In this document: piece by piece, positions 18,429-27,464 of the stretch
Layout of the letters: each line of letters opens with the position of its first letter
How positions within the stretch are numbered: the first letter of the stretch is position 1
Assembly (NCBI RefSeq): GCF_004346865.1
Contig: NZ_SMGR01000001.1
Location: 248,001-312,000 of the forward strand
Direction: 5' to 3'
DNA from: Shimia isoporae
GTDB lineage: Bacteria > Pseudomonadota > Alphaproteobacteria > Rhodobacterales > Rhodobacteraceae
Length of the DNA stretch: 64,000 nt
The notes under the pieces: model-generated
Told to the model about the DNA's origin: nothing
Database searches by the model: none
What the model saw: the letters and a program-made list of their open reading frames with translations, nothing else
Translations under genes and position numbers: made by a program

Positions 18429-21083
18429 ATGACTCTGTCCAGACGCCAGCTATTGAAATCAGGTACAGCGGCCGCTGCTTTTGCCCCGCTGACAAGTTCA
18501 CCCCTTTTTGCCGCCGCGGATGGCGCTGCGCGTAACGTGAGTTTTATTCCCCACGCGGAGCAATACGGTGCGTTTTGGGCAATGGTTGAGGACGGCGAGT
18601 TTGTTAAGGCAATCCCACGTACGGAGTATGATCCACGGCCGACTCATATGGTGTCGCGTGGTGCCGTCAGCCGGACGTATTCGCCGACACGCATCGAGTA
18701 TCCCTACGTTCGTAAGTCCTATCTTGAGGGGCTGGATGGCGACCGGCGGACCGATTTGCGCGCCAAGGACGAGTGGGTGCGGGTAGATTGGGACACCGCG
18801 CTGGGCCTGACAGCCAAGGCCATTCTCGACACGCTGGAGACACATGACAACGACGCCATCTTCTCATCGTCTTACGGCGCCTGGGCCCATGGCGGTGTAT
18901 TGACGCCGAACGTGCTTCAGGGCCGTTTCTTCAATCTGATCGGCGGCTGTTCTGTCACAGTGGGTGATTACTCGGGCGGCGCGGCCCAAATTTTGATGCC
19001 GCACGTCGTGGGTGACATGGAAGTCTATTCACGCCAGACGTCGTGGTGGCAGCTTTTGCAAAACACGGAGCAGTTCATTCTGGTGGGCGTAGACCCGCAC
19101 AAGAACGGCCGTGCTGAAGGTGGGGTGACTGACCACTCCATGTTCCCGAAGTGGGAAGCGATCCGCGAGGCGGGCGTCAAGTTCATCTCGATTGATCCGC
19201 AGCAGACGACCACGGCGGACTGGTTGGACGCGGAATGGGTGAAAATCATTCCGAACACAGACACAGCCTTGTTCATGGCGATGACCTATCACCTCGTGGA
19301 CCGTAAAAAGCACGACGAGGAATTCCTCAAGAAATACACCGTCGGCTGGGAGAAGTACGTCGATTACCTTCAGGGCAAGGACGACGGTATTCGCAAGACA
19401 CCGGAGTGGGCGGCAGAGATCACCGGCATTCCCGCGCAGAAGATCCGCGCGCTTGCCAACAACGCGAACAACAAACGCACACAGATCGGTGGAAGCTGGT
19501 CGATTCAGCGCGCGCACCACGGCGAAATGCCGTATTGGGCAATCACGGCATTCAGCTGCTTCACCGGCCAGTTCGGTCTTCCGGGCGGCGGCGTTGGTTT
19601 CAGCTGGCACTGGGGGCAGGGCGGTGCGCTTTTCGCACAAGCAATTGCACCGGGTGGACTGCCACAAGGCCGCAACCGTGCGCCGGGAATTTGTCCCGCA
19701 AGCCGCATTAACGAGATGCTGCTGAACCCTGGTAAGGAGTTCACACGCAACGGCACGACATATAACTATCCGGACGTGCAGATGGTCTATAACGCGGGCA
19801 ACAACTTTGCTTCGCACCAGCAGGACGTGAACGAACTGCTCCGGGCCTTGCAGAAAGTGCACACGGTTGTTGTTCAGGATTGTTGGTGGACGGCTTCTGC
19901 GCAGTTTGCCGACATTGTTCTACCGGCCTGTACGACGCTGGAAACCAACGAGATTGGTTCTGGTGGTACATATTCCAAAGACAAGGTTTATGCCTTCCGC
20001 AAGGTGATCGAACCGATTGGTGAAAGTCTTCCCGACTTTGAAATCTTCAGACGTCTCGCGGCACTCTTTGGTGTGGAGGAAGGTTTCACTGACAATATGG
20101 AAGTCATGGACATCATCGAACAGTCCTATGACAAATCCACGGCCTCGGAGTACATGGACTTTGACGAATTCTGGGAAGTGGGTGTGGCCCGCGTACCCAC
20201 TCCGACTGAGGAGCGTACCTGGACGCGACATGGAGCGTTCCGCGAAGATCCGGACGCCAACCCGCTCGCGACCGCATCGGGCAAGGTCGAGATTTTCTGC
20301 CAGAATATTGCGGATATGAATATCGACGACTGCCCTGGTATGCCGACCTGGATGGAGCCAGCGGAGTATCTCGGCAACGCGCCGGAGCCGGACATGGTGC
20401 ATGTTGTCAGTCCGCACCCCTACAACCGCATCCACAGTCAGTTCGCGCAGGCGGACCTGCGCGACGAGATGAACATCGAAGATCGTGAATGGGTCAAGGT
20501 CAGCAAAGCCGATGCCGCCAAACATGGCATTGAGGATGGTGATTTGGTGGAGCTTTACAACGATCGCGGCACGATCATTGTCGGCGCTCGCGTTGGCGAG
20601 GACATCATGGAAGGCGTTGTGTCTCTCTATGAAGGCGCGTGGTTGAGCTATGACAGCAAGGGACGTTGTAACTCGGGGGCGATCAACATTTTGACGTCCA
20701 GCCGGCCTTCAAGCGGACTGTCGCAGGCGACCACTGCGAACACCTGTCTGGCCAAGCTACGTAAAGCGACCGACGTGGAAGGGCCGAACAAGGCGTATCT
20801 GGCGAACGATCGATTGATTGACGAGCAGATGACGCTCGAAGCTTCTGTGTTCGGCTTGGAGCGTGCGGAAACCGCGGTCGCAAGCCTCTTGGAGGACATG
20901 GAGCCGGGCGAAAAGCTGTTTTATGAGAAATGCACGCTTTGCCACGTTCCGCGTGATCCGAAAGGACACACGAAGAAAGAGTGGGATTCCATCACTCAGT
21001 CGATGTTCCCGAATGCCGGCCTTGAAGGCGAAGAAGCGCAAGAGGTGCTTGATTGGCTTTACGCCAACGCCAAAGACGCTTGA
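18429..21083 (+). CDS. Tat-exported TMAO/DMSO reductase-family molybdoenzyme fused to a cytochrome c domain
   Basis: An 884-aa periplasmic oxidoreductase with a bis-MGD molybdenum cofactor. A twin-arginine signal (SRRQLLK, residues 4-10) leads the family core. The GDYSGGAAQ motif carries the serine that ligates molybdenum in DMSO and TMAO reductases, placing it with TorA/DorA/BisC. Unlike DorA (about 820 aa) it ends with a small mono-haem c domain: CTLCH at residues 835-839 and a candidate methionine ligand in QSMFPNAGL about 20 residues later. The haem would bring electrons to the molybdenum site. No torC/dorC, torD or sensor gene adjoins it. The substrate (TMAO, DMSO or another oxide) is not decided by the sequence. 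Confidence 0.88.
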   Translation: MTLSRRQLLKSGTAAAAFAPLTSSPLFAAADGAARNVSFIPHAEQYGAFWAMVEDGEFVKAIPRTEYDPRPTHMVSRGAVSRTYSPTRIEYPYVRKSYLEGLDGDRRTDLRAKDEWVRVDWDTALGLTAKAILDTLETHDNDAIFSSSYGAWAHGGVLTPNVLQGRFFNLIGGCSVTVGDYSGGAAQILMPHVVGDMEVYSRQTSWWQLLQNTEQFILVGVDPHKNGRAEGGVTDHSMFPKWEAIREAGVKFISIDPQQTTTADWLDAEWVKIIPNTDTALFMAMTYHLVDRKKHDEEFLKKYTVGWEKYVDYLQGKDDGIRKTPEWAAEITGIPAQKIRALANNANNKRTQIGGSWSIQRAHHGEMPYWAITAFSCFTGQFGLPGGGVGFSWHWGQGGALFAQAIAPGGLPQGRNRAPGICPASRINEMLLNPGKEFTRNGTTYNYPDVQMVYNAGNNFASHQQDVNELLRALQKVHTVVVQDCWWTASAQFADIVLPACTTLETNEIGSGGTYSKDKVYAFRKVIEPIGESLPDFEIFRRLAALFGVEEGFTDNMEVMDIIEQSYDKSTASEYMDFDEFWEVGVARVPTPTEERTWTRHGAFREDPDANPLATASGKVEIFCQNIADMNIDDCPGMPTWMEPAEYLGNAPEPDMVHVVSPHPYNRIHSQFAQADLRDEMNIEDREWVKVSKADAAKHGIEDGDLVELYNDRGTIIVGARVGEDIMEGVVSLYEGAWLSYDSKGRCNSGAINILTSSRPSSGLSQATTANTCLAKLRKATDVEGPNKAYLANDRLIDEQMTLEASVFGLERAETAVASLLEDMEPGEKLFYEKCTLCHVPRDPKGHTKKEWDSITQSMFPNAGLEGEEAQEVLDWLYANAKDA

Positions 21084-21103
21084 GCCGGATCAGATAGAGA
21101 CTG

Positions 21104-21129
21104 AAAGGGCGCCCTCAGAGGCGCCCTTT
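21104..21129. terminator. bidirectional terminator between the molybdoenzyme and dsbA-like genes
   Basis: AAAGGGCGCC/GGCGCCCTTT, a perfect 10-bp stem with a 6-nt loop, sits between the convergent stop codons and ends in T-runs on either strand. Confidence 0.9.
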
Positions 21130-21130
21130 T

Positions 21131-21808
21131 CTATGCGCCCGCCGGAACCTTACGGGGCTGTTGCGCCATGTGTTCCAGTACTTTGGAGAAAATTTCGACG
21201 CCTTGAGCGCCGGATGTGGCCTGCTGCGCATCAAAAATCATAGTCGGCACGCCGGAAACCCCGCGGGATGTCCAGAAAGTTTCTTTTTCGCGCACGGTGT
21301 CGGCATAGCGGTTGTCCGAAAGAACAGCGCGTGCTTCATCAGTATCGAGGCCAACTGACCCTGCCACGTCGATCAGAATATCATTGTCGCTCACGTCCCG
21401 GCCTTCTGTGAAATAGGCGTCAAACAGAGCAAGTTTAAGGTCTTGGGCTTTGCCGGTGTCGCTGGCCCAGTGGATCAATTGGTGGGCTGCGAAGGTGTTG
21501 TAGATGCGGCTGTCATCGGACCACGCAAAGGTGAAGTCGAGCTCCTCGCCCAGATCTGACAAACGTGTGCGGGCCTGTGCGGATTGCTCGGCTGTGGAGC
21601 CGTATTTGCGCATGATATGCTCGCGGATGTTTTCGCCTTCGGGCACCATGTCTGGGTTCAATTCGAACGGATGCCAGTAGGTTTCAACGGCGATGCCAGT
21701 GGCCTCGGAAGCTTTCAGAAGCTGTCGGTAGCCGATGATGCACCAAGGACAGACAACGTCGGAGACGATATCGACACGGATCGGGTCTTGTTGGGACTCT
21801 TGGGACAT
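21131..21808 (-). CDS. DsbA-family oxidoreductase (FrnE-like)
   Basis: A 225-aa cytoplasmic protein of the DsbA/FrnE branch: thioredoxin-fold active site CPWC in SDVVCPWCIIGYRQL (residues 19-22 region) with an inserted helical domain and a cis-proline loop GVSGVPTMIF. FrnE-like proteins act as thiol isomerases or reductases, some in oxidative stress. No signal peptide is present. It stands alone between a terminator and the AEC transporter gene. Confidence 0.85.
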   Translation of the reverse strand: MSQESQQDPIRVDIVSDVVCPWCIIGYRQLLKASEATGIAVETYWHPFELNPDMVPEGENIREHIMRKYGSTAEQSAQARTRLSDLGEELDFTFAWSDDSRIYNTFAAHQLIHWASDTGKAQDLKLALFDAYFTEGRDVSDNDILIDVAGSVGLDTDEARAVLSDNRYADTVREKETFWTSRGVSGVPTMIFDAQQATSGAQGVEIFSKVLEHMAQQPRKVPAGA

Positions 21809-21895
21809 GGGGCTGGCTCCTGAGGTTAAGGCCTAAAAATGGGGTGGTCGCAGCGCGGGCGCAAGTCACCGTTCCGCGAGGTCACGGACCACTGC

Positions 21896-22825
21896 CTAGG
21901 GGAGAACGCCTAGCCACATCCAGACGGTGATCACCGAAAGCGCTGTGCCGATAAGAACGGTAGAGGCCGCAACACGCATCGCTCGGCCATACATATTGGC
22001 AAAGAGATAGGCGTTGATGCCCGGCGCCATTGAAGCAGTCACAATGGCGGAGCGCATGTTGTCGATGGAAATCGCGGACCAAGTGCCGAAGGCAAAGGTC
22101 AATGCGGGATGTAGTCCGAGCGATACAAAGCAGCAGAACAGAATGGTGCGCGTGTCACCTTCTGGGCGATACCGATACAGAACGCCGCCCATCCCGAAGA
22201 GGGCGGCAGGCAATGCCGAGGATGCAAGCAGGTTGACGGCGTGACTGACCGCTCCGGGCACGGGGATGTTGCCAAGGTTCACGACGAAGCCAAGCCCGAT
22301 CCCCAGGATCAGCGCGTTGGAGAACATGGCTTTGAGTACCGTGGGTACAATTCGGGCCTTTGACGTGTGCCGCGCGCGCATGACTTCCATGACAGCAATG
22401 CCAAGACCATAACAAAATGGCGCATGGATCGAGATGATCGCGTAGTTGCCGGTGAGGCTGTCCGCTCCGTAGGCCCGTTCCATAATTGCGAGACCAAGCA
22501 GGAGGGAGTTGGAAAACAGACAGACAAACCCGATGGCGGTGGCGTCTTCCCAGTCTCGCCCGAAGAAAAACTTGGCGCCAAGCATCCCCGTCAGAAAGCA
22601 AAGAAATGCCGCTGCATAAAAACTGCCGAGCAGGGCTGTGTTGAATTCTGCGGCGAGATCGAGATTGCTGATCGCACGAAAGAGCAGGACCGGTACCGCA
22701 AAATTGGTGGCGTAACGCATCAACCCATCGACGTTGGATTGCGTGAACCAACCGCGCCAGGCGGCGAGATAGCCAAAGCCGATCAGGATAAAGACCGGCA
22801 GGATCACCGAGATCAGTGTCTGCAT
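21896..22825 (-). CDS. AEC family transporter
   Basis: A 309-aa inner-membrane protein with about ten hydrophobic helices (MQTLISVILPVFILIGFGYL onward), the pattern of the auxin efflux carrier (AEC) family. Members move organic acids such as malate or malonate. A conserved asparagine region LFSNSLLLGLAI is present. The substrate is unknown; it precedes the MBL/tatD run on the same strand by 40 bases and could be transcribed with it. Confidence 0.85.
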   Translation of the reverse strand: MQTLISVILPVFILIGFGYLAAWRGWFTQSNVDGLMRYATNFAVPVLLFRAISNLDLAAEFNTALLGSFYAAAFLCFLTGMLGAKFFFGRDWEDATAIGFVCLFSNSLLLGLAIMERAYGADSLTGNYAIISIHAPFCYGLGIAVMEVMRARHTSKARIVPTVLKAMFSNALILGIGLGFVVNLGNIPVPGAVSHAVNLLASSALPAALFGMGGVLYRYRPEGDTRTILFCCFVSLGLHPALTFAFGTWSAISIDNMRSAIVTASMAPGINAYLFANMYGRAMRVAASTVLIGTALSVITVWMWLGVLP

Positions 22826-22865
22826 GTTTTGCGCTTTCGCGCCTCTGACCGCGGATTGGCGGAAA

Positions 22866-23672
22866 TCAGAGGTCGTAGGTGATTTTCATGCCGTCAAAGG
22901 CGGGCGTGATGTGGTCAGGCGTTTCGGCCTCGAGTGTGGCGTAATCCAGATCGATGTGCATGTTGGTCAGAACCGCCCGCTCCGGTTTGGTGCGTTCGAT
23001 CCATTCCAGCGACTTTTCCAGATGTGCGTGGGTGGGATGCGGTGTGCGACGCAGAGCATCGACAATGAAACACTTCATCCCTTCAAGTTTGGGCCATGCC
23101 TCGTCATAGATGTCGACAACGTCTGGCATGTAGACAACATCATTCACCCGGAATGCCAGTGCATCGATGCTTCCGTGATCGACCTGAATCGGCGTGAAGC
23201 AGATATCGCCTCCCGGTCCGGAAATCACAAAATCGCGGGTCTCGTCGATTGTGAGCATTTCCAGGATTGGCGGGTAGGGACTGTCCTTGGGTTGCACAAA
23301 CGCATAACCAAAGCGGCTCATAAGATCGTTTTGAGTGGCGCCGTCGGCCCATACCGGAATGCGCGCGCGCATGTTGAAGACAATCATGCGCAGATCATCA
23401 ATGCCGTGGATGTGGTCAGCATGGTTGTGCGTATAGACAACTGCATCCAGCCGCCCCGTTTCCTCGCCGAGGAGCTGATCGCGCATGTCCGGGGAGGTAT
23501 CCACCAAAACGGTGGTTGTGCCTTCATCGGTCGTGCGCTCGATCAGCATTGAGCAGCGGCGGCGACGGTTTTTCGGGTTGTCAGGATCACAGTCCCCCCA
23601 ATGGCCGCCAAGCCGTGGAACGCCGCCCGAACTGCCGCAGCCGAGGATCGTGAAGGTCAGTTTTGCGCTCAT
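22866..23672 (-). CDS. MBL-fold metallo-hydrolase (PhnP-related)
   Basis: A 268-aa metallo-beta-lactamase fold protein with the zinc motif THNHADHIHG (about residues 80-89) and later ligands in VDHGSIDAL and the MPDVVD strand. It starts TFTILGCGSSGGVPRLGG, typical of the PhnP-like COG1235 group, which includes the phosphoribosyl cyclic phosphate phosphodiesterase of the C-P lyase pathway. In this position (next to tatD) orthologues are usually called general MBL hydrolases. It overlaps tatD by 4 bases. Because no phnP is found beside the phn cluster, it is a candidate for that step, but context does not argue for it. Confidence 0.8.
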   Translation of the reverse strand: MSAKLTFTILGCGSSGGVPRLGGHWGDCDPDNPKNRRRRCSMLIERTTDEGTTTVLVDTSPDMRDQLLGEETGRLDAVVYTHNHADHIHGIDDLRMIVFNMRARIPVWADGATQNDLMSRFGYAFVQPKDSPYPPILEMLTIDETRDFVISGPGGDICFTPIQVDHGSIDALAFRVNDVVYMPDVVDIYDEAWPKLEGMKCFIVDALRRTPHPTHAHLEKSLEWIERTKPERAVLTNMHIDLDYATLEAETPDHITPAFDGMKITYDL

Positions 23673-24475
23673 GCGGCGGCCGCTTTCAGCTTGGCCTTTG
23701 AGAACAGGCGGTCGAAGTTGGCCTGTGTCTGGACGGCGAAGTCGGCATACTCCATACCGAAGACTTCCGCGCCGACACGCGCGGTTTTTTCAACGTATGA
23801 AGGTTCGTTGCGTTTGCCGCGGTACGGCGGTGGTGCCAAGTAGGGCGCATCGGTTTCGACCAGGACGCGGTCGACCGGTGCGCTTGCAAAGATGTCGCGG
23901 ACCTCCTGCGAGCGGGGGAAGGCGGCAATACCAGACATTGACAGGTAAAAGCCGAGATCCAGCATATTGCGGGCCAGTTCCGGACCGGAGCTGTAGCAGT
24001 GCATTACGCAAGAGTAGGCGCCCTTGTTGAATTCGTCTGTGAGTATCGCAGTCATGTCGTCGTCTGCATCGCGGCTATGGATGATCAGCGGAAGCCCGGT
24101 TTCGCGGGCGGCCTCACAATGTACGCGCAACGAGGTCTGCTGGATTTCCTTGCTGTCGGCCGTGTAGTGGTAGTCCAGCCCTGTTTCGCCAATGCCAACA
24201 AACTTGGGGTGCTGCGCAAGTGCTACCAATTCGTCCACCGTGGCGAGCGGTTCATCAGCGGCACTCATCGGATGGGTGCCAGCAGCATAAAAAACCGGGT
24301 CGTAGGTTTCCGCGATAGCACGCACACTCGGTTCGTTTTTTAGCCGTGTGCAGATCGTGACCATACGGGTGACGCCGAAGTCTGCGGCGCGTGCGATGAA
24401 TTCGTCCAGTTTGCCGTCAAAATCGGGGAAGTCGAGATGGCAGTGGCTGTCAGTGATCTGCGGGTAGTCTGTCAT
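23669..24475 (-). CDS. tatD: TatD family metal-dependent hydrolase
   Basis: A 268-aa TIM-barrel amidohydrolase with the first metal motif DSHCHLDFP (residues 9-17), GETGLDYHY in the middle and ETDAPYLAPPP near the C-terminus, all typical of TatD/YcfH DNases. TatD proteins have 3'-5' exonuclease activity and roles in DNA quality control. The gene follows holB by 18 bases, a conserved order in alphaproteobacteria. Confidence 0.92.
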   Translation of the reverse strand: MTDYPQITDSHCHLDFPDFDGKLDEFIARAADFGVTRMVTICTRLKNEPSVRAIAETYDPVFYAAGTHPMSAADEPLATVDELVALAQHPKFVGIGETGLDYHYTADSKEIQQTSLRVHCEAARETGLPLIIHSRDADDDMTAILTDEFNKGAYSCVMHCYSSGPELARNMLDLGFYLSMSGIAAFPRSQEVRDIFASAPVDRVLVETDAPYLAPPPYRGKRNEPSYVEKTARVGAEVFGMEYADFAVQTQANFDRLFSKAKLKAAAA

Positions 24476-24493
24476 GGTGCCCTCAGGCAGCGC

Positions 24494-25642
24494 CTAGGCG
24501 CTGGCGGTTTTCTGAATCTTGAAAACCGTATCAAGCACCAAGGCGGCAGGGTCAAGGTTGACCGCTTTACCATGACGTGTGCGGTCCGTGATTTCCTGCG
24601 CCAGATTGGCCCAGGCGCGCGCTTTGTGTGCATCCGGCGACAGGCGCATCAAGAGTTCGGCTTCGCCTTGAACTATTTCGGTAACAGGAGGCGTGCCCAA
24701 CGCACCGGTGCGGGCAATTCGGGATACAAAGACGTCCAGCAACGTCAGGAGCAGGTCAAAATGCGCGTCAGCACCGCGGGCAGCAGCGCCTTCGGCGAGC
24801 TTTAGGGCACGTTGCCGGTCAAACTGGGGCATAGAAGCAAAGAGCGCGGCCAGTTCCTGATAAATTGACAGACCACCCAGTTGGGTGATGCGCAACGCTT
24901 CTCCGACTGACCCTGCGGACAATTCTGCAAGCGCAGGGGTTTCATCGGCGGCGTGGCCTGCTTGTTCCATCGCAGCATGCATGTCTTCCGGCGACAACGG
25001 ATGGAACCGCAACTCGCGACAACGAGACCGAATGGTTGGCAGGAGCCGGGAGGGTTGATGTGAAATCAGCAACATCGTTGTGCGGTCTGGTGGCTCCTCC
25101 AACATTTTGAGGAGCGCGTTTGCGGCGTTGACGTTCATCTCATCAGCGCTGTCGACAATCACCACACGGCGCCCACCGTCGGTCGCTGACATGTGCAGAA
25201 AGGATGCCATTTCCCGGACTTCGTTGACTCGGATGTCCGCCGCAAACTTGCCCTCTTGCCGCGATTTCTCCCGAGCGCTGTCTGTGCTGCCAGCGAAGCC
25301 GCGACGCAAAAGGAACAGCCCCGGTTCGGAGAGAGCTATAATACGGTGCGCAACAGGGTGATCCGGGTCGATTGACAGGCTGTCATGGGGTTGAGGCTCA
25401 CCGAACAGTCCGCCGCCATCCTCAACTGGCTGGGTTAGGAGGAAACGGGCAATCCGCCACGCCATTGTAGCCTTGCCGACACCCTGTGGTCCCGTAAGCA
25501 ACCACCCATGATGCAAACGGCCTGAATTAACCGCTGTCAGAAAATTCATCTCGGCTTGGGATTGTCCGAAAAGCTGATCAGTTTCGCGTGGGTGCGGGGC
25601 TCCGGGAACCCGATCGGGTTCTGGCGTGGTTTCATCACTCAC
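24494..25642 (-). CDS. holB: DNA polymerase III subunit delta'
   Basis: The clamp-loader delta' subunit, 382 aa. It has the AAA+ fold with a P-loop LLTGPQGVGKATMAWRIA (about residues 47-64), sensor region LLISHQPSRLLPTIRSRCRELRF, and NALLKMLEEPP, as in HolB proteins. It helps load the beta clamp onto DNA. It overlaps tmk by 4 bases, the usual tmk-holB arrangement. Confidence 0.93.
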   Translation of the reverse strand: MSDETTPEPDRVPGAPHPRETDQLFGQSQAEMNFLTAVNSGRLHHGWLLTGPQGVGKATMAWRIARFLLTQPVEDGGGLFGEPQPHDSLSIDPDHPVAHRIIALSEPGLFLLRRGFAGSTDSAREKSRQEGKFAADIRVNEVREMASFLHMSATDGGRRVVIVDSADEMNVNAANALLKMLEEPPDRTTMLLISHQPSRLLPTIRSRCRELRFHPLSPEDMHAAMEQAGHAADETPALAELSAGSVGEALRITQLGGLSIYQELAALFASMPQFDRQRALKLAEGAAARGADAHFDLLLTLLDVFVSRIARTGALGTPPVTEIVQGEAELLMRLSPDAHKARAWANLAQEITDRTRHGKAVNLDPAALVLDTVFKIQKTASA

Positions 25643-26277
25643 GACAAGTGCTCCGCCAGGGCTTCCATGACACGAGTTGCCACTTCCTCCGGGGTGCCGG
25701 CGCCATTCAGCACACGAAAGCGGTCAGCGTACTCGCGAGACAAGGCAAGGAAGCCAGAACGCATCTGGTCTTGAAGCGCCTGACCGAAATCCTCGAAACG
25801 CTCCTCTGCGGTTTGACGGGATTTGGCACGGGACAGCCCCTCGGCAGGGTCCATGTCGATCAAAATGGTGAGGTCAGGTTCGCGGCCGATCATCAGATCG
25901 TGCAATTGGTCTACGACGTTGCGGAGATCGCCGCGCGACAATCCCTGATACATGCGTGTGCTGTCGGCGAAACGGTCGCAGATGACAATTTTTCCCGCAG
26001 CGAGAGCCGGCAGGATGGTGCGTTCAAGGTGGTCCCGCCGCGCGGCAGTAAATAAAAGGATCTCTGTCTCGGCGGACCAACGGTCGGGATCGCCCTCAAG
26101 CACCAGAGCACGGATTTCCTCGGCCCCTTTGGAGCCGCCAGGTTCGCGGGTCAACACAACCTCATGCCCCTCGGCGATCAGGTGATCTGCAAGCATGCGC
26201 GCCTGGGTGGACTTACCCGATCCGTCGATGCCCTCAAAGGTGATGAAGTGTCCGCCGGTTACGGTGTTTGTCGTCAC
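25639..26277 (-). CDS. tmk: thymidylate kinase
   Basis: Phosphorylates dTMP to dTDP. The 212-aa protein has the P-loop FEGIDGSGKSTQ (residues 14-25), the TREPGG motif and CDRFADSTRMYQG. The LID region SRAKSRQTAEERFEDFG follows. It overlaps dacC-like and holB by 4 bases each, so the four genes from 28370 down to 24494 form one unit. Confidence 0.95.
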   Translation of the reverse strand: MTTNTVTGGHFITFEGIDGSGKSTQARMLADHLIAEGHEVVLTREPGGSKGAEEIRALVLEGDPDRWSAETEILLFTAARRDHLERTILPALAAGKIVICDRFADSTRMYQGLSRGDLRNVVDQLHDLMIGREPDLTILIDMDPAEGLSRAKSRQTAEERFEDFGQALQDQMRSGFLALSREYADRFRVLNGAGTPEEVATRVMEALAEHLS

Positions 26278-27452
26278 TGGCTGGCCTCTGTGCCGGTCTC
26301 AGACGCGGTAAATTGGGTAAAAAGAGTGCTCATGGCGGTGCTGACGCGCACACCAAAGCCGCCTTCGGCTACATCAGCTTCTGCCACCAGGGGAATGCGC
26401 ATCTGCGGTAGATCCTCTGGCATCAGGACAAGCTCCGCCAGTTGATCGCCCTTGGCGATAGGGGCCTCAAGCGGACCGTTGTAAATGACTTCGCCTTTGA
26501 CTTTGCCTTGCGCCAGAACAGGGAGAAGCACATCGATGTCCTTAGCCGGTACGAGACCCACCCGCTGGTCTTTGCCCATCCAGACATTGGCTTCGGCAAT
26601 CCGCTGGCCTTCCCGCGCTAACGTGGTTTCGGAGAACTGGCGGAAAGCCCAGCTCACAATTTGTTCTGAAACTTCGGCGCGTTCCTTTTCGCTGGACAGG
26701 CCCGAAATGGCGAAGATGACACGACGGTTGCCTTGTTTTGCGGACCCGACAAGTCCGTAGCCTGCTTCCTGTGTGTGGCCGGTTTTCAAGCCATCTGCCC
26801 CGATATCGAGCTTCAGCAACGGGTTGCGGTTGCGGGTGTTTGATGGCGCGCGGCCGTCAAACGCAAACTCGGTTTCCGCGAACATGGGGTAAAATTCCGG
26901 AAACTCGGTGATCAGATGGTTCGCGAGCAGCGCAAGGTCGCGCATCGACATGACGTGGCCCGGTGCAGGCCAGCCGTTGGAGTTGGCGAAGGTCGAATTG
27001 GTCATGCCAAGTTGGCGGGCCCGGCGGGTCATCAGGCGAGCAAAGCCAGCCTCGGTGCCGTCGGGGCTAAGCGTTTCGGCTATCACGGCACACGCGTCGT
27101 TGCCTGACAAAACGATGATACCGCGCAGAAGGTCGGAGACCGTCACGCGGTCGGTGGTGTCCAGAAACATGGTTGAGCCGCCGTAGCTCATGGCGTGCTG
27201 GCTGACGGGTAAGGTTTCCTGCATTGACAGACGACCGTCGCGGACCGCTTCGAACGCCATGTACAACGTCATCAATTTGGACATGGACGCGGGCGGGATG
27301 GCATCGTCAGCGTTTTTCGCCAGAAGAACAGTGCCGGTTGTTTGATCTACGACATAGGCGGCTCGGGCCTTTGTTTCAAAGGCTTGCGCCTGCACCGCAG
27401 TCAACAGAAGGGCCAAGCCGAGAGACAGAAATCGGGGCAGGGACAAACGCAT
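26274..27452 (-). CDS. D-alanyl-D-alanine carboxypeptidase (PBP5/6 type)
   Basis: A 392-aa penicillin-binding protein that trims the terminal D-Ala of peptidoglycan stem peptides. It has a signal peptide (ending QAQAFE), the SxxK motif in PASMSKLMTLY, SxN in LSGNDACAVI, and KTG in DGLKTGHTQEAG, followed by the C-terminal beta-rich PBP5_C domain. The C-terminal end SALFTQFTASE could be an amphipathic anchor. It lies between the SPOR-domain gene and tmk, the conserved Rhodobacteraceae order. Confidence 0.93.
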   Translation of the reverse strand: MRLSLPRFLSLGLALLLTAVQAQAFETKARAAYVVDQTTGTVLLAKNADDAIPPASMSKLMTLYMAFEAVRDGRLSMQETLPVSQHAMSYGGSTMFLDTTDRVTVSDLLRGIIVLSGNDACAVIAETLSPDGTEAGFARLMTRRARQLGMTNSTFANSNGWPAPGHVMSMRDLALLANHLITEFPEFYPMFAETEFAFDGRAPSNTRNRNPLLKLDIGADGLKTGHTQEAGYGLVGSAKQGNRRVIFAISGLSSEKERAEVSEQIVSWAFRQFSETTLAREGQRIAEANVWMGKDQRVGLVPAKDIDVLLPVLAQGKVKGEVIYNGPLEAPIAKGDQLAELVLMPEDLPQMRIPLVAEADVAEGGFGVRVSTAMSTLFTQFTASETGTEASQ

Positions 27453-27464
27453 TAGCGGTCTCCG

